NCBI GenBank assembly: GCA_900617975.1
Contig: UZAE01000097.1
Location: forward strand, 1 to 38,617
Source: Rodentolepis nana
Lineage: Eukaryota; Platyhelminthes; Cestoda; Cyclophyllidea; Hymenolepididae
Length of the DNA: 38,617 bases
Reading direction: 5' to 3'
Below the pieces are notes generated by a model. It did not search any database. It was not told the DNA's origin and saw only the letters and a list, made by a program, of their open reading frames with translations. Of the stretch, positions 29,940 to 38,617 are shown piece after piece; within the stretch, counting starts at the first letter, position 1, and each line of letters opens with the position of its first letter. The position numbers and the translations under genes were made by a program.

Positions 29940-32029
29940 TTAGTATGGATTGGTACGCATGTTACGCCCAGCATTAATTGAACTGCCACGCATGGGCCCA
30001 CCAACTATTCCACGACCAAGGACACCGCCACGCATAGGTGGTGGCATAGATCCCCTCTGTTGTGGGGCAGCGCCCATTCTAAGAGGTGGTGGACCGCGGG
30101 GTCCCGGTGGCATTATCGAACCACCATTTCCCATCATCTGCGGATGAGAAGCCTGTGGAAGCATGACACCACGTTGAGATTGTGGTGGACCACCAGCCCC
30201 CGGCATCATCATCATGCCACCGCCAGCCATCATACCGTCGTCCGGACGTGGTGCCTACAATGTGAATGTACACGTTTTATTTTTTAGAGAGACTAACATG
30301 CTCACAGGCTCGGGAGGTGAATGTACAAAAAACAAGTAAAAAGCGTGATACCATGTACGAAATAAAAACATAACAGCACATTCACGAGGCAACCACAATC
30401 CGGACGAGGAAGATGAAAATAAGTGAACAAACAAATTGAAAAGTTCCGATGTTTGTGACAACGCATACTTACCCCACAAGGATTGCATTGATCACGGCCT
30501 GCAAAGTTTAAACAATAGCATTATTGACATAGATTAACCAAATGATTCAAATAACACAAGTCATACCTCCAATTGATCTCATTTGTCCAGGATTTCTAGC
30601 ACCTGACATTGAGGCAACATCATTCCTAGAATTGAACTGCACCCCGTACATATCCATTGACTGATTACCACAAAATGAAGACATATCTAACAAAGAAATA
30701 TTAATATATCGACAAAAAAGGTTTACCATTACTATTCCTCCCATTTCCCTGGGCAGTAGAATTTTGTTGACCACTACTTGGAATAATCACAGGTCTTTGA
30801 CTGTTTTTCGCCTGCTTAACCTCAATTTTTTTCCCCATAAAATCATTTTCTAAGTAAATTAATAAAAAAACTTGAAGAGTCAAACCAGAAAAGTATTTGA
30901 TTGCCTTTTGAACACAAAGAGGATCTTCATACGTGACCAAAGCATCACCTTTGGGAATACCTCTTTCCTTAAAAATCCATATCATTGGCATTCCACTTTT
31001 AACATTCATCTAAGAGACGGTTAGAATAACAAAAATAGTTAAAGTACCTTAATTTTACCGACTGTTCCAAATTGAGCCTTCATGGTTTCGTGGTCAATAT
31101 TTTGAGGTAACTTACTGACAAATACAGTATCTTCGCGAAGTCCATCAGCTAAATGAGGCAAATTGATATAAAAAATGAAACCCTACGATTAGTCACACTG
31201 GGCAAATTACTAGAGCGATTACCGTTTTCAAAATTATTCATCCCCCGTTGACTAAAATTAGCAGAAACATTATTGAATCAGTGGCAATTATATTTCTGAG
31301 TAAAAAAAGATAATTAGCATACTGTCCACTGAATGCCTTATTGGAAAATCCTCCAACATTTGGAGAATCTTGGACATATGCACCAGTGTTAAAACCGGAT
31401 AAAGCTCTATCCTGAGCAAGCGCTTCATACATATTTCGAACAGCCGATTGATTAAGACTCGGAAGTAATTGGCTAAACTGCTGCATGTCTAATCAAGCAA
31501 AAAAAACTAACATGGATTTCATTGAAGTTACCATTCATATGAGGTTGAAGACCAGCATTTTGACTGTAGGGATTAAAGTGGGAATAATCGCCATAAGAAA
31601 ACCCGGCACCAGCAAGTTGAGCTGGATTTATCTGGCCACCTAATTGTGGAACTGTCATTGCGGCACCTGTCTGCGGATATGGATTTGGATTGAAAGGCGG
31701 TTGACCAAAAACAGCAGCTTGGGGATTGCCTTGAGGAAGAGCATAATTTGGAATAAATTGGGCACCCTGGTCACCACCAGCATTTGGATACTGAGAAAAT
31801 TGTGTATAAGAAGGATTCTGGCCTGGTTGGGGAATGCCACCATATTGGTATTCTAAACGAATAAAATGTACCATTTCAGCAAAGCACGTATCACGGTGAA
31901 AAATTCGTAATTTTACACAAAGAAATAAAAATAGTAAAAGTAAATAATCTATTAATTATGAAAAAATCTACAAATATTAAAATAATAAAAGGCGTGAAAT
32001 TCACGTATCACAAACATACGGTCAGCCAT
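29940..32029 (-). CDS. FET-family RNA-binding protein (FUS/EWS/TAF15/Cabeza-like), 10 coding exons
   Basis: RNA-binding protein of transcription and splicing, expected in the nucleus. Exons (minus): 32020-32029, 31532-31852, 31323-31488, 31187-31251, 31048-31148, 30886-31009, 30727-30849, 30567-30686, 30473-30498, 29940-30254. All phases agree: 1,371 nt, 456 aa. Layout: MAD plus a Gln/Tyr/Gly/Pro-rich low-complexity N-terminus, an RRM, a Met/Ser/Asn-rich linker, the second half of a RanBP2 zinc finger, and an RG/Met/Pro-rich C-terminus ending RTNPY, a PY nuclear localisation signal as at the end of FUS. The RRM has FET hallmarks (SGMPMIWIF, GIPKGDALVTYEDP). First coding exon is only 10 nt. 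Introns of 36-43 nt dominate. A divergent head-to-head partner is RPC9. Exact member (FUS, EWS or TAF15) cannot be assigned. Confidence 0.85.
29943..29966 (-). other. C-terminal PY-NLS of the FET protein
   Basis: The last residues are RNMRTNPY before TAA. R-x2-PY at the extreme C-terminus preceded by an RG-rich region is the transportin-1 signal of FUS/EWS/TAF15. Confidence 0.8.
30234..30498 (-). other. Half RanBP2-type zinc finger of the FET protein
   Basis: Exons 9 and 10 join to RDQCNPCGAPRPDD, equivalent to the second Cys pair and APKPD/EPRPED tail of FET zinc fingers. The expected W-x-C-x4-C half is not encoded immediately upstream (exon 8 gives NPGQMRSIG), nor seen in the 68-nt or 218-nt flanking introns. 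Confidence 0.75.
30797..31140 (-). other. RRM domain of the FET protein (exons 5-7)
   Basis: RNP2-like DTVFVSKLP, then GKIKMNVKSGMPMIW, RNP1-like KGDALVTYED and a final GKKIEVKQA strand. Splicing out the 36-nt intron 30850-30885 gives the same length as the human FUS RRM at that point. Confidence 0.88.
31532..31852 (-). other. Low-complexity Gln/Tyr/Gly/Pro-rich segment of the FET protein
   Basis: Exon 2, about 107 residues rich in Q, Y, G, P and N with several Tyr in G/S/Q context (QYQYGG, SYTQFSQY, FSYGDYSHF). This resembles the prion-like N-terminus of FET proteins, though shorter. Confidence 0.75.
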
Positions 32030-32768
32030 CTTTTTTAAGTTAGGTTATGGGAAGTAGTTAAAACAAAATTAACTCTGTTATAGTAATGCCAAACAGGTGA
32101 GTAATATGGCTAAATACAATTCAATCCTAACTGGAAAATACCTCATGCAATCTGAAATAAAGTAAATTAATTTTAGTAGCAGAATAAGAAACTATCGCAA
32201 TAAGGGTTGTGTTTTCCCTAACTTAATAATGTCATATTTTGCACAGAAGGTTTTATCAGTTTTAATGAAATTTTAAATTCACTTTCGTATCTTTATCTAT
32301 AAGATGCGACATAAAGGCGAGACAAATTTGGATACATATACTGCTACAAATAACAACTGCTCAAAACCTAGCTTAATATATACGTTAATTTCCTGCTCTG
32401 TCATTTTAATTTATTTTAGTAAAAAAACGCAGATTTTGCTTACTTTCTATAGTTCGAAAAAGATCATAAAGCTTTCAATTGATTAAAATTTTGTTCAGTT
32501 GATTAAATTATTTATAATTTTCACATAACTTAATGATGTGAAAAAATGCATTATTTACTATTTTTCATATTTTTAATTAATTTTCAATATTTTGTTTGCA
32601 TTAGCTGTCAGTGTGGCCCCTGCCAAAGGTTTGGCCTTTTCGTTGATGGTTTGTGATCCGAGGTTTGTCTTTGTAAGTAAACTATCCTACTACATTTTTT
32701 ACCCTTTGTACTTTTACATCGTTTGTTTATATTTTTAAGTCTGCCCTTTTATTATTTTTTAATTAGTC
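32030..32768. promoter_or_regulatory. Divergent FET-RPC9 intergenic region
   Basis: 740 bp between opposite start codons, presumed to hold both promoters. On the RPC9 side a donor GTAAGT at 32672-32677 and an acceptor TTTTTTAATTAG ending at 32766 define a likely 95-nt 5'-UTR intron, two bases before the RPC9 ATG. Confidence 0.6.
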
Positions 32769-33344
32769 ATGGATTCGTTGGATAATGGAAAATCGTGTAC
32801 AGTAGCTTTGGATGTTGATTTTACCAATGCCAAACTTCTGTCAAATTTTGAAGTGTATGACTTCATAAAAAATCGCGCTGGATCCAAGGATAAGCTTCGT
32901 TGCCAACAAACCTTATTTTTTACTGGATTGAAATATTTTAATGAAAAATCTCCATGTACTTGCCAGACATCTGAATCTATTCAACAATTCATTGCCAAAA
33001 TGAAGCCTTTTAATCTTAACAAGTCAGAAATACTAGCGCTGATAAATAATTGTCCTGCCACTCAGGTTGAACTTTCAATTGTAAGTTTGAGGACTTTATA
33101 AATTTATTTTTATCCTTAATTTCGGAATGTTTTAGTCATGTCGTCGCGTTTTTAGATGATAAATGATCTCGATACGCGGTTTACGTTGGCTCAAATTGAT
33201 GAGATTCTTGAAAAAGTAGCTTCGTGTTTTCCCGATGGCATCAAAAAAGCTTCTCAGATCGCTTCTTCTGGTGTTGCCGAAGAAGACGAAGGGGAAATTG
33301 GAGAAGATGATATAGGAAGGGAAAATGAAGAAGTAGATAAATAA
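32769..33344 (+). CDS. CRCP: DNA-directed RNA polymerase III subunit RPC9 (CRCP), 2 exons
   Basis: Pol III stalk subunit that pairs with RPC8 and helps initiation on tRNA and 5S genes. Exons 32769-33080 and 33156-33344 join in phase 0 to 166 aa (human about 148). The N-terminal ANAKLLSNFEVYDFI matches human NSALLSNYEVFQLL; the middle TQVELSIMINDLDTRFTLAQ matches the RPC9 helix block around TAVEIQLMVE and LTEEQIEALL; the C-terminus is acidic (EEDEGEIGEDD). The RPB4-like HRDC-type fold is therefore complete. The 75-nt intron uses GTAAGT and a TTTTTAG acceptor. Divergent from the FET gene. Confidence 0.92.
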
Positions 33345-33345
33345 A
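33340..33345 (+). terminator. AATAAA overlapping the RPC9 stop codon
   Basis: The last codons read GAT AAA TAA A, so the stop lies inside AATAAA. If used, the 3' UTR would be only some tens of nucleotides. Confidence 0.5.
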
Positions 33346-36077
33346 AGACGCTTTCAATTTCTCTGTAAATTTGCTTGTATGTGTACATAAATATTTGTAT
33401 AAAGTCTTCAACCCCTTCTTTTTAACTCTATTGAGTAGTAGTTTCGTAGCTTTTTTTCATTATAGTTTACGAACGTTTTTTTTAATTCTTGAGTCTATAT
33501 ATTGCTGCTTTTGTTTTCGTAAATGGTTTGTACTATCTTAGATTTGGTATAAACAGTTTGTAAATTCATCTAATAGCTCTATTTTTACAATCGATTTATT
33601 CTCTTTTGCCTTTTACGATTCGAATTTTTTCCTTCAGCATCGTTTGATACCATTATTTGAGAAGTGTATCTGCTTTTTACCCATTATATTATCCACTTAT
33701 TTTCATGATTTTGGCATTTTTTTGTGCGAACAATCGAATTATTTGGTTTGTTTTGGGTTCAGATTAGAGCATTCTGGCTGGCTGTCGATGTGGAAAAATG
33801 TATCGAATCATCTTGATTTTTTGAACACGGAGTCTGTTTTTCAAGTATTTCATTTTTTTGTCCTTTAAAACTGTGGAACAATCGCGTCCTTTTGGTTTTT
33901 CATCTCATTTATTCAATTATTCGTGCGTCCGTGGACTCTGGTTTTGCTTGGAGTAGACAACATGGCATCCTGAGGTGTAGGTTTTAGAAATCTCAATAGC
34001 TACTGTTAGAAATACTGCGAACATTCGAATTCTATTTGAGGTGCTTGATTGAATGCTTTGTGCTCCCTCTGATTAGTTTTAACTGGTTCACTGATTATTA
34101 TCCAACTTGAATACCTCTGTATATTCTTTTACCCTTTATAAAATGGAAACTAAATGGGATATTTATGATGATAAGACTAGTTAGTGCTTTAAGCCTTTTG
34201 GATGAGAATTCCTTAAGTATCGGCATGTTCCATTCAATTCATTTGTTACTTATTTCTATTCAGTACCATTATTATCAGAGGAAAAATAGTTGTTATTGTC
34301 CCTATGAAAGAATATTTTGCTATTTTTATAAAACCCCTTTTGTAAACATTACTCAGTCAGTTTAATTTACACGTAATATGATACCACTGTTTGGGCCAAT
34401 TCTAGATTTATTTGTCTCGAATTGATCACTTGTGTATCGAAAATTATATGTCTAAAAAGGCAAGTTGATAGACTAGACGGATGTTTTTTTTCTGCTGATA
34501 CACTTCACAGACGCATAAATTATATTAAGTCGAGGAAGTCGTTTCTATCAAAATGGCATTTTGGGGACTGATTAGTGTGCAAGCCAAAAATCCTCAATTC
34601 ATTGGTTAAAATTCCTCATATCACAATATCAGAAGTTATGCGCCGTCTGTTCTGATCAAGAGTCTCCGAAGAGCTGAACAGAAATTCATCAATTATTTGA
34701 TTTTTACATTTTTATTTAGATTTTTTAGTTTATTTTCTTTCTGACGTATGAAGAAACGAAGTTTCAAAAGAGTATGCTTGCTTAGTGTACTTAATTAATA
34801 TTATTTCTAGCAGAGTAAATGGTACAATATTTCCTTTAGAATAGAGCCTGAAAGTATTTTATAAGAAGTGCTAGTGTACTTTGACCGTAAAAGTTCATTT
34901 TCGAAGTGACCTCTCCAAATAGGCTAATATTTGTTATTAATATTTTGTTAGCATAAAATACAATAAATCGTATTTTATTTTGCTGTGGTATTACGACTAC
35001 AAAAGATTAGAGGAACGGTGGTGCTTGACGTTATAACGGCAGAGAATGCAGGAATGAAACAGGCCTTATTATCAAAATACGTGGAAAATTACACTCGTTG
35101 CACAGGAATAGAGCTGAGTATTTTCGATGTCTGAGCAGAATTTCCTTCCCAAATAGTGATTATTATAACTTAGCCCTCATCCAATCTGGCACTTTGGAAT
35201 TAAGTCCTCATACTGGATAGCTTAGGCATAAGGAAGATGGTGAAACGAGAAATTGTATCTTCTTATGATGATATAAATGATATCATTGATTACTATTTAA
35301 GAATAGCAAAGCGCACATAATATGGAATCAAGTTAGCTCGTAGTTAATGAAGGCTAATAAGCAAATTTCAAGAATAAGAAGACATTAAGGGCGCTGTCAG
35401 AACGCCAAATGACTTTCAGTTTGGGGGTAATATCATATTTATTAATATTAGTGGTTTGCGATGTATATTTCATTTCAAAACAATGTTCAGAGTTTGGAAA
35501 CCGGTTGTTTAAACTAGAAGAGCCGGTCTTGCCGGAAATTGTCAATTGGATCTTACGAGTTATCAAGCAATTTCAGTCCTAAAGTAATAGAGATTAAATA
35601 AGATAATTCCCAAAACAATTTCAGGCTAATAGGCATTCACGAATATTGGTCCTGCTTCCCAGTTATTGTATTTGGGATCTTTAAAGATAAAAAGGTACAA
35701 ATTCTAACATTGGTGTATCCTCCGAATAGTTCTACTTAAATTATGACAAAGAATTGAGTAAAATTGAAATAATATAGTTTTAAGTAGATATTTTAGGCTT
35801 GTTTATCAGTCTACTATCAGTAAATAGCTGTGAAATTCAAAAGATGAAGTCGGTGCCTTTTTTTGATTGAATATATTCATCTGTATACTTTCTTTTGCCG
35901 CTGGTAGCACCTTAACAAATTTAGGAAAAACGCCCTTGAAAATCAAGTGCAATTGGCATTCTATTGCAGTTAAAACTAAGCTCCAACATGGCACCAATTC
36001 TTGCTCAGTATAAGTAAAATGCCTCTTTTCAAAACATATTCCCGATTTTCATTTTCCATCAATATATATGTTACCTT
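33346..36077. other. 2.7-kb gene-free stretch
   Basis: T-rich DNA without a coding exon I can recognise. A short stem (AAAATAC and GTATTTT around 34955-34976) is present. A short plus-strand frame near 35250-35320 reads DDINDIIDYYLRIAKR before a stop; it is not assigned. Confidence 0.5.
36070..36077 (+). repeat. Target-site duplication, left (SINE at 36078)
   Basis: GTTACCTT, matching 36615-36622; the match extends with one mismatch on the left (TATG versus TACG). Confidence 0.6.
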
Positions 36078-36248
36078 TTCGAATATGACATACAGCGGAG
36101 TGTTGGTTAACAAACTTTTTTGTCGTATGAGTATACGTTGCCCAGGGTGCACCACGTGGAGGTAAGTCTATCACACTTTCACCTTGATGTTCCCTCCCCT
36201 CTGTGAAGCGTAAAGTCAATTAAATTGCTAATGATAACCTTAAGTACG

Positions 36249-36262
36249 CCTGTCATTTGATA
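36249..36262 (+). repeat. Target-site duplication, left (inner SINE)
   Basis: CCTGTCATTTGATA, repeated exactly at 36586-36599. The site lies in the tail of the outer SINE. Confidence 0.9.
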
Positions 36263-36585
36263 TTTATTTATTTCAAATGGCAGGCGTTTTGATAACTATC
36301 ATTAGCCATTTAGCTGACTTCGGGCTTCACAGAGGGAAGGTTCATCAAAGTAGCAGAAAGTCGAGGGGTGGGGAACAGAAGAGCGATTCACAGATTTAAA
36401 AGAGATAGACAGACACAAAGGTAGAGAAAAAGTAAAGGTGAGTACTGTGGAAGGGATCGAATATGACTTGCGGCAGGCCATGAGAGTTTGAAGTCAGGAG
36501 TCAACTGCCATTTAATAGACTTTTTGCCGTATGAGTATACGTTGCCCAGGGTGCACCACGTGGAGGTAAGTCTATCGCACACCCC
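36263..36585 (-). mobile_element. SINE-like element nested in the tail of another SINE
   Basis: 323-bp full-length minus-strand copy between perfect 14-bp duplications. Tail at 36263-36285 (TTTATTTCAAATGGCAGGCG), head with GGGTGCACCACGTGGAGG near 36550-36567. One of the best-preserved copies, hence young. Confidence 0.93.
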
Positions 36586-36599
36586 CCTGTCATTTGATA
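36586..36599 (+). repeat. Target-site duplication, right (inner SINE)
   Basis: Exact repeat of 36249-36262; the outer SINE's AAATAAATAAATA tail continues directly after it. Confidence 0.9.
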
Positions 36600-36614
36600 T
36601 AAATAAATAAATAC

Positions 36615-36628
36615 GTTACCTTGTTGAG
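36615..36628 (+). repeat. Shared target duplication between two SINEs
   Basis: GTTACCTTGTTGAG serves as right flank of the outer SINE and left flank of the next one (partner GCTACCTTGTCAAG at 36956-36969, 11 of 14 identical, all differences transitions). Confidence 0.65.
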
Positions 36629-36955
36629 TGTGCGATAGACTTACCTCCACGTGGTGCACCCTGGGCAGCGTATACTCATACGACAAAAAAATTCTGCAAA
36701 CCGGCAATCGATTCCTCACTTTAAATTACCATGATCCCACTCTATGTCACATTCCACCACTTTCACGGTACTCATCTTACCTTACCTTTTTCTCTACCTT
36801 TATGTCTGTATCTCTCTTATATCCGTGAATCACTCTTCTGTTTCCCCACTCCAATTTTTCCCACTTTGACGGTCTTCCCACCCGTGAAGCCCGAAGTCAA
36901 CTAAAGGGCTAGTGATAATTATCAAAAATGCCTGCCATTTGAAATAAATAAATAT
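36629..36955 (+). mobile_element. SINE-like element, full-length copy
   Basis: About 326 bp in forward orientation from TGTGCGATAGACTTACC to GAAATAAATAAATA. Head, pyrimidine block and 3' block are all present. Its diverged duplications make it older than the inner nested copy. Confidence 0.9.
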
Positions 36956-36969
36956 GCTACCTTGTCAAG

Positions 36970-37719
36970 GTCGCATATGTTTGACATGATTTTCCGGCGA
37001 ATTGATGTGTGGTATCAAAATGAGACCGCATCGTAGCAGACAAGAGCATCGATCACGGGTTGGAGCAATTACTGATTTGGTATCACCAGGACACGTTAGG
37101 CTACGATAAATTAAGGTCATTGAAACATTTACCAAGCATATGTGAGATCCATAATTTTCTCTCTTTCCGGAGAATCATAGTAAAATGGAAAATAAAGCGC
37201 CATTTTCAAGCATATTCATTTGGTAAAAGTCTGAAATGAAAATGTTTAAGTGTTTTATTTCCAAGTCGGACTTTTAAGTTAAAAAAAGCAGAGGTGAACA
37301 ACGAGGAATTAAATTATATAAATATGCGAGGAGGTTGCCATCTTGCCGCATAGGTCACTCCCATTAAAAGTAGCATGGAACTGTGATCCAATGCACCTCA
37401 CTTCCATTGATCTAATCTGCACCTAGATTTGTCCACTTCCTGGTAAGTGCTCCCACATTGGATCGTGGAGTTGCTGGCTAAGTGCTTTAAATGGTGAAAG
37501 TGGTAAGAAAATAAATGGAGAGACACTTAGTCTGGCTATTAACTTAATGATCTGTCAACAGAGGGATGCTGAGGCGAAGGGGCGAAAAAGTGTAAGAGAT
37601 ATGTGTAGAAACACCACCTCACCACTCTAGGATAAGATGTGAAGCCAGAAACCAGCATTCAGCCTCAATGGACGACCACTACAATCCCATAACGCTTATT
37701 TTGATTGGGGTTTCGCTAT
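36970..37719. other. Gene-free stretch left of the LINE
   Basis: No recognisable motif. It may include decayed LINE sequence upstream of the RNase H domain, but I could not align any part. Confidence 0.4.
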
Positions 37720-37769
37720 TACCCCCCATATATCGTTTATTTTACTTCTTAGCTAGTAATATCCTGCAG

Positions 37770-38617
37770 ATCAGTGGCTCCAAGTCTTCACTGATTGGTA
37801 TTACACAGAAAATCAAACAAACGTTGGTGCAGGTGTCTACTCTGAACTTTTCCCTTTCTACGCAGCAGCGGGACAAAATAGGTCCGTTTTCGAAGGAGAA
37901 ATAGAGGCCATTAAGATAGTACTAGGCCAATTGTGCTGCCTGGATACGAAATTCACCAAAGCAGTTATTCTTTCGGACTCCAAGTCAGCAATAAACTCAA
38001 TTGGAAACAGAGAGTCACCCAAAGCAGTTGAGATATAAGAATATAAAAAACTCTATCAGCTGCTGAGAGAAAAAAACAAAACAGCAGTTCTTCAATGGAT
38101 TCCTGGTCTCTGTGACAGTAAAGGTAATGAGCTTGCTGACGCACTTTCTAAGAAGGGGACAACAATTTTGCAAGCCATAGACCAGCCGATGTCTTTCCAC
38201 GAAATGAAGACCTTAATCAGGAGAGAATTCAAGACCTCAAGGTGCAAAGAACTCATAGATCTAACAAAGGAGAAACAGTGGACAGTAGCACTCTCCGATA
38301 TACCCGACTGGCCAGGAATCGAAGCCGTTGCTGAGTTTCGACCACGTACCGGACACGATTGCTTGGCAAAACACCTTCACAGATTGGGAGAATACACTCA
38401 ACCCACATGCCCTCTATGTAGCATACAGGAGGAAATGGAGAAGACCCACCTGATTCGGTGTCCAGCCCTAAAGACAACGACGGAAAGCCAGAGATACTGG
38501 GAAGCCAGAAGACAGCTAATGAACTGCAATTAATAATATGTGTTGTCCCCCCCCCCTCCGTGGGGAAAGATGAAGTTAACTAAGGGGCTAATGATAAATA
38601 TCATAAAGCCTGCCAAT
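37770..38617 (+). mobile_element. Non-LTR retrotransposon 3' end (RNase H and C-terminal zinc motif), degenerate
   Basis: The frame through NVGAGVYSELFPFYAAAGQN, GEIEAIKIVLGQL, ILSDSKSAINSI and LQWIPGLCDSKGNELADALS is a LINE RNase H. The acidic catalytic positions E (GEIEA), D (SDSKSA) and D (NELADA) are retained, while the usual TDGS opening is damaged (DWYYTE). A TAA at 38036-38038 interrupts the frame. Downstream, FRPRTGHDCLAKHLHRLGEY and CPLCSIQEEMEKTHLIRC (C-x2-C-x10-H-x3-C) are the typical C-terminus of Jockey/I-like ORF2. The frame ends TAA at 38531-38533. The reverse transcriptase is not in the window. Confidence 0.88.
38549..38617 (+). repeat. LINE 3' UTR end homologous to the SINE tail
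   Basis: After a C-run it reads CTCCGTGGGGAAAGATGAAG, then GGGGCTAATGATAAATATCA and GCCTGCCAAT at the window edge. SINE copies read GTGAAGCCCGAAGTCAGC, GGGCTAATGATAACTATCA and GCCTGCCATTTG at the same place and spacing. Confidence 0.88.

Larger units (their letters stand above)
36078..36614 (+). mobile_element. SINE-like element with inverted 5' half, interrupted by a second SINE
   Basis: 36078-36175 is the SINE head in reverse orientation; 36176-36262 is the SINE 3' third in forward orientation, and its tail resumes at 36600-36614 after an inserted copy. The element's 5' terminus abuts the 3' third, and about 100 bp of the middle is missing. This is the layout expected from 5' inversion (twin priming) during target-primed reverse transcription. 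Confidence 0.7.

Noticed and set aside
35230..35330. Short frame DDINDIIDYYLRIAKR as a transposase or gene remnant
   Set aside because: Too short and interrupted on both sides; no family could be named.

Overview
This is a eukaryotic, AT-rich, repeat-laden window that I read as genomic DNA of a flatworm, most likely a tapeworm. The organism call is an inference. It rests on four intron-split genes, an intron length distribution with one cluster at 36-43 nt and another at 64-75 nt (a bimodality reported for tapeworms), and abundant non-LTR retrotransposon debris that suggests a large, mobile-element-rich genome such as a diphyllobothriidean. No prokaryotic, plasmid or viral genes are seen.

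Layout: 1-8,440 is gene-free and dominated by fragments of a non-LTR retrotransposon (LINE) and its short non-autonomous partner (SINE-like). 8,566-27,072 on the minus strand is one complete TAF1 gene (largest TFIID subunit). I reconstruct 18 coding exons with consistent phases, giving 2,300 residues. 28,194-28,798 (+) is MEAF6/Eaf6, a histone acetyltransferase complex subunit (3 exons, 157 aa), divergent from TAF1. 29,940-32,029 (-) is a FET-family (FUS/EWS/TAF15/Cabeza) RNA-binding protein (10 coding exons, 456 aa), convergent with MEAF6. 32,769-33,344 (+) is the RNA polymerase III subunit RPC9/CRCP (2 exons, 166 aa), divergent from the FET gene. 33,345-38,617 is again gene-free, with a nested SINE cluster and the 3' end of a LINE carrying RNase H.

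The four genes all serve transcription: TFIID scaffold, histone acetylation cofactor, FET protein, Pol III subunit. They form two head-to-head pairs, which suggests shared promoter regions at 27,073-28,193 and 32,030-32,768.

The mobile DNA tells a second story. A SINE-like element of about 320 bp occurs about eight times, several copies with clean target-site duplications. Its 3' tail matches the 3' end of the LINE at the right edge, and its 5' head occurs as a tandem pair just upstream of the LINE endonuclease ORF at the left edge. The simplest reading is a non-autonomous derivative that keeps both ends of its LINE. One copy has expanded internally into a 0.9 kb tandem array, and three copies form a resolvable nest at 36.1-37.0 kb.
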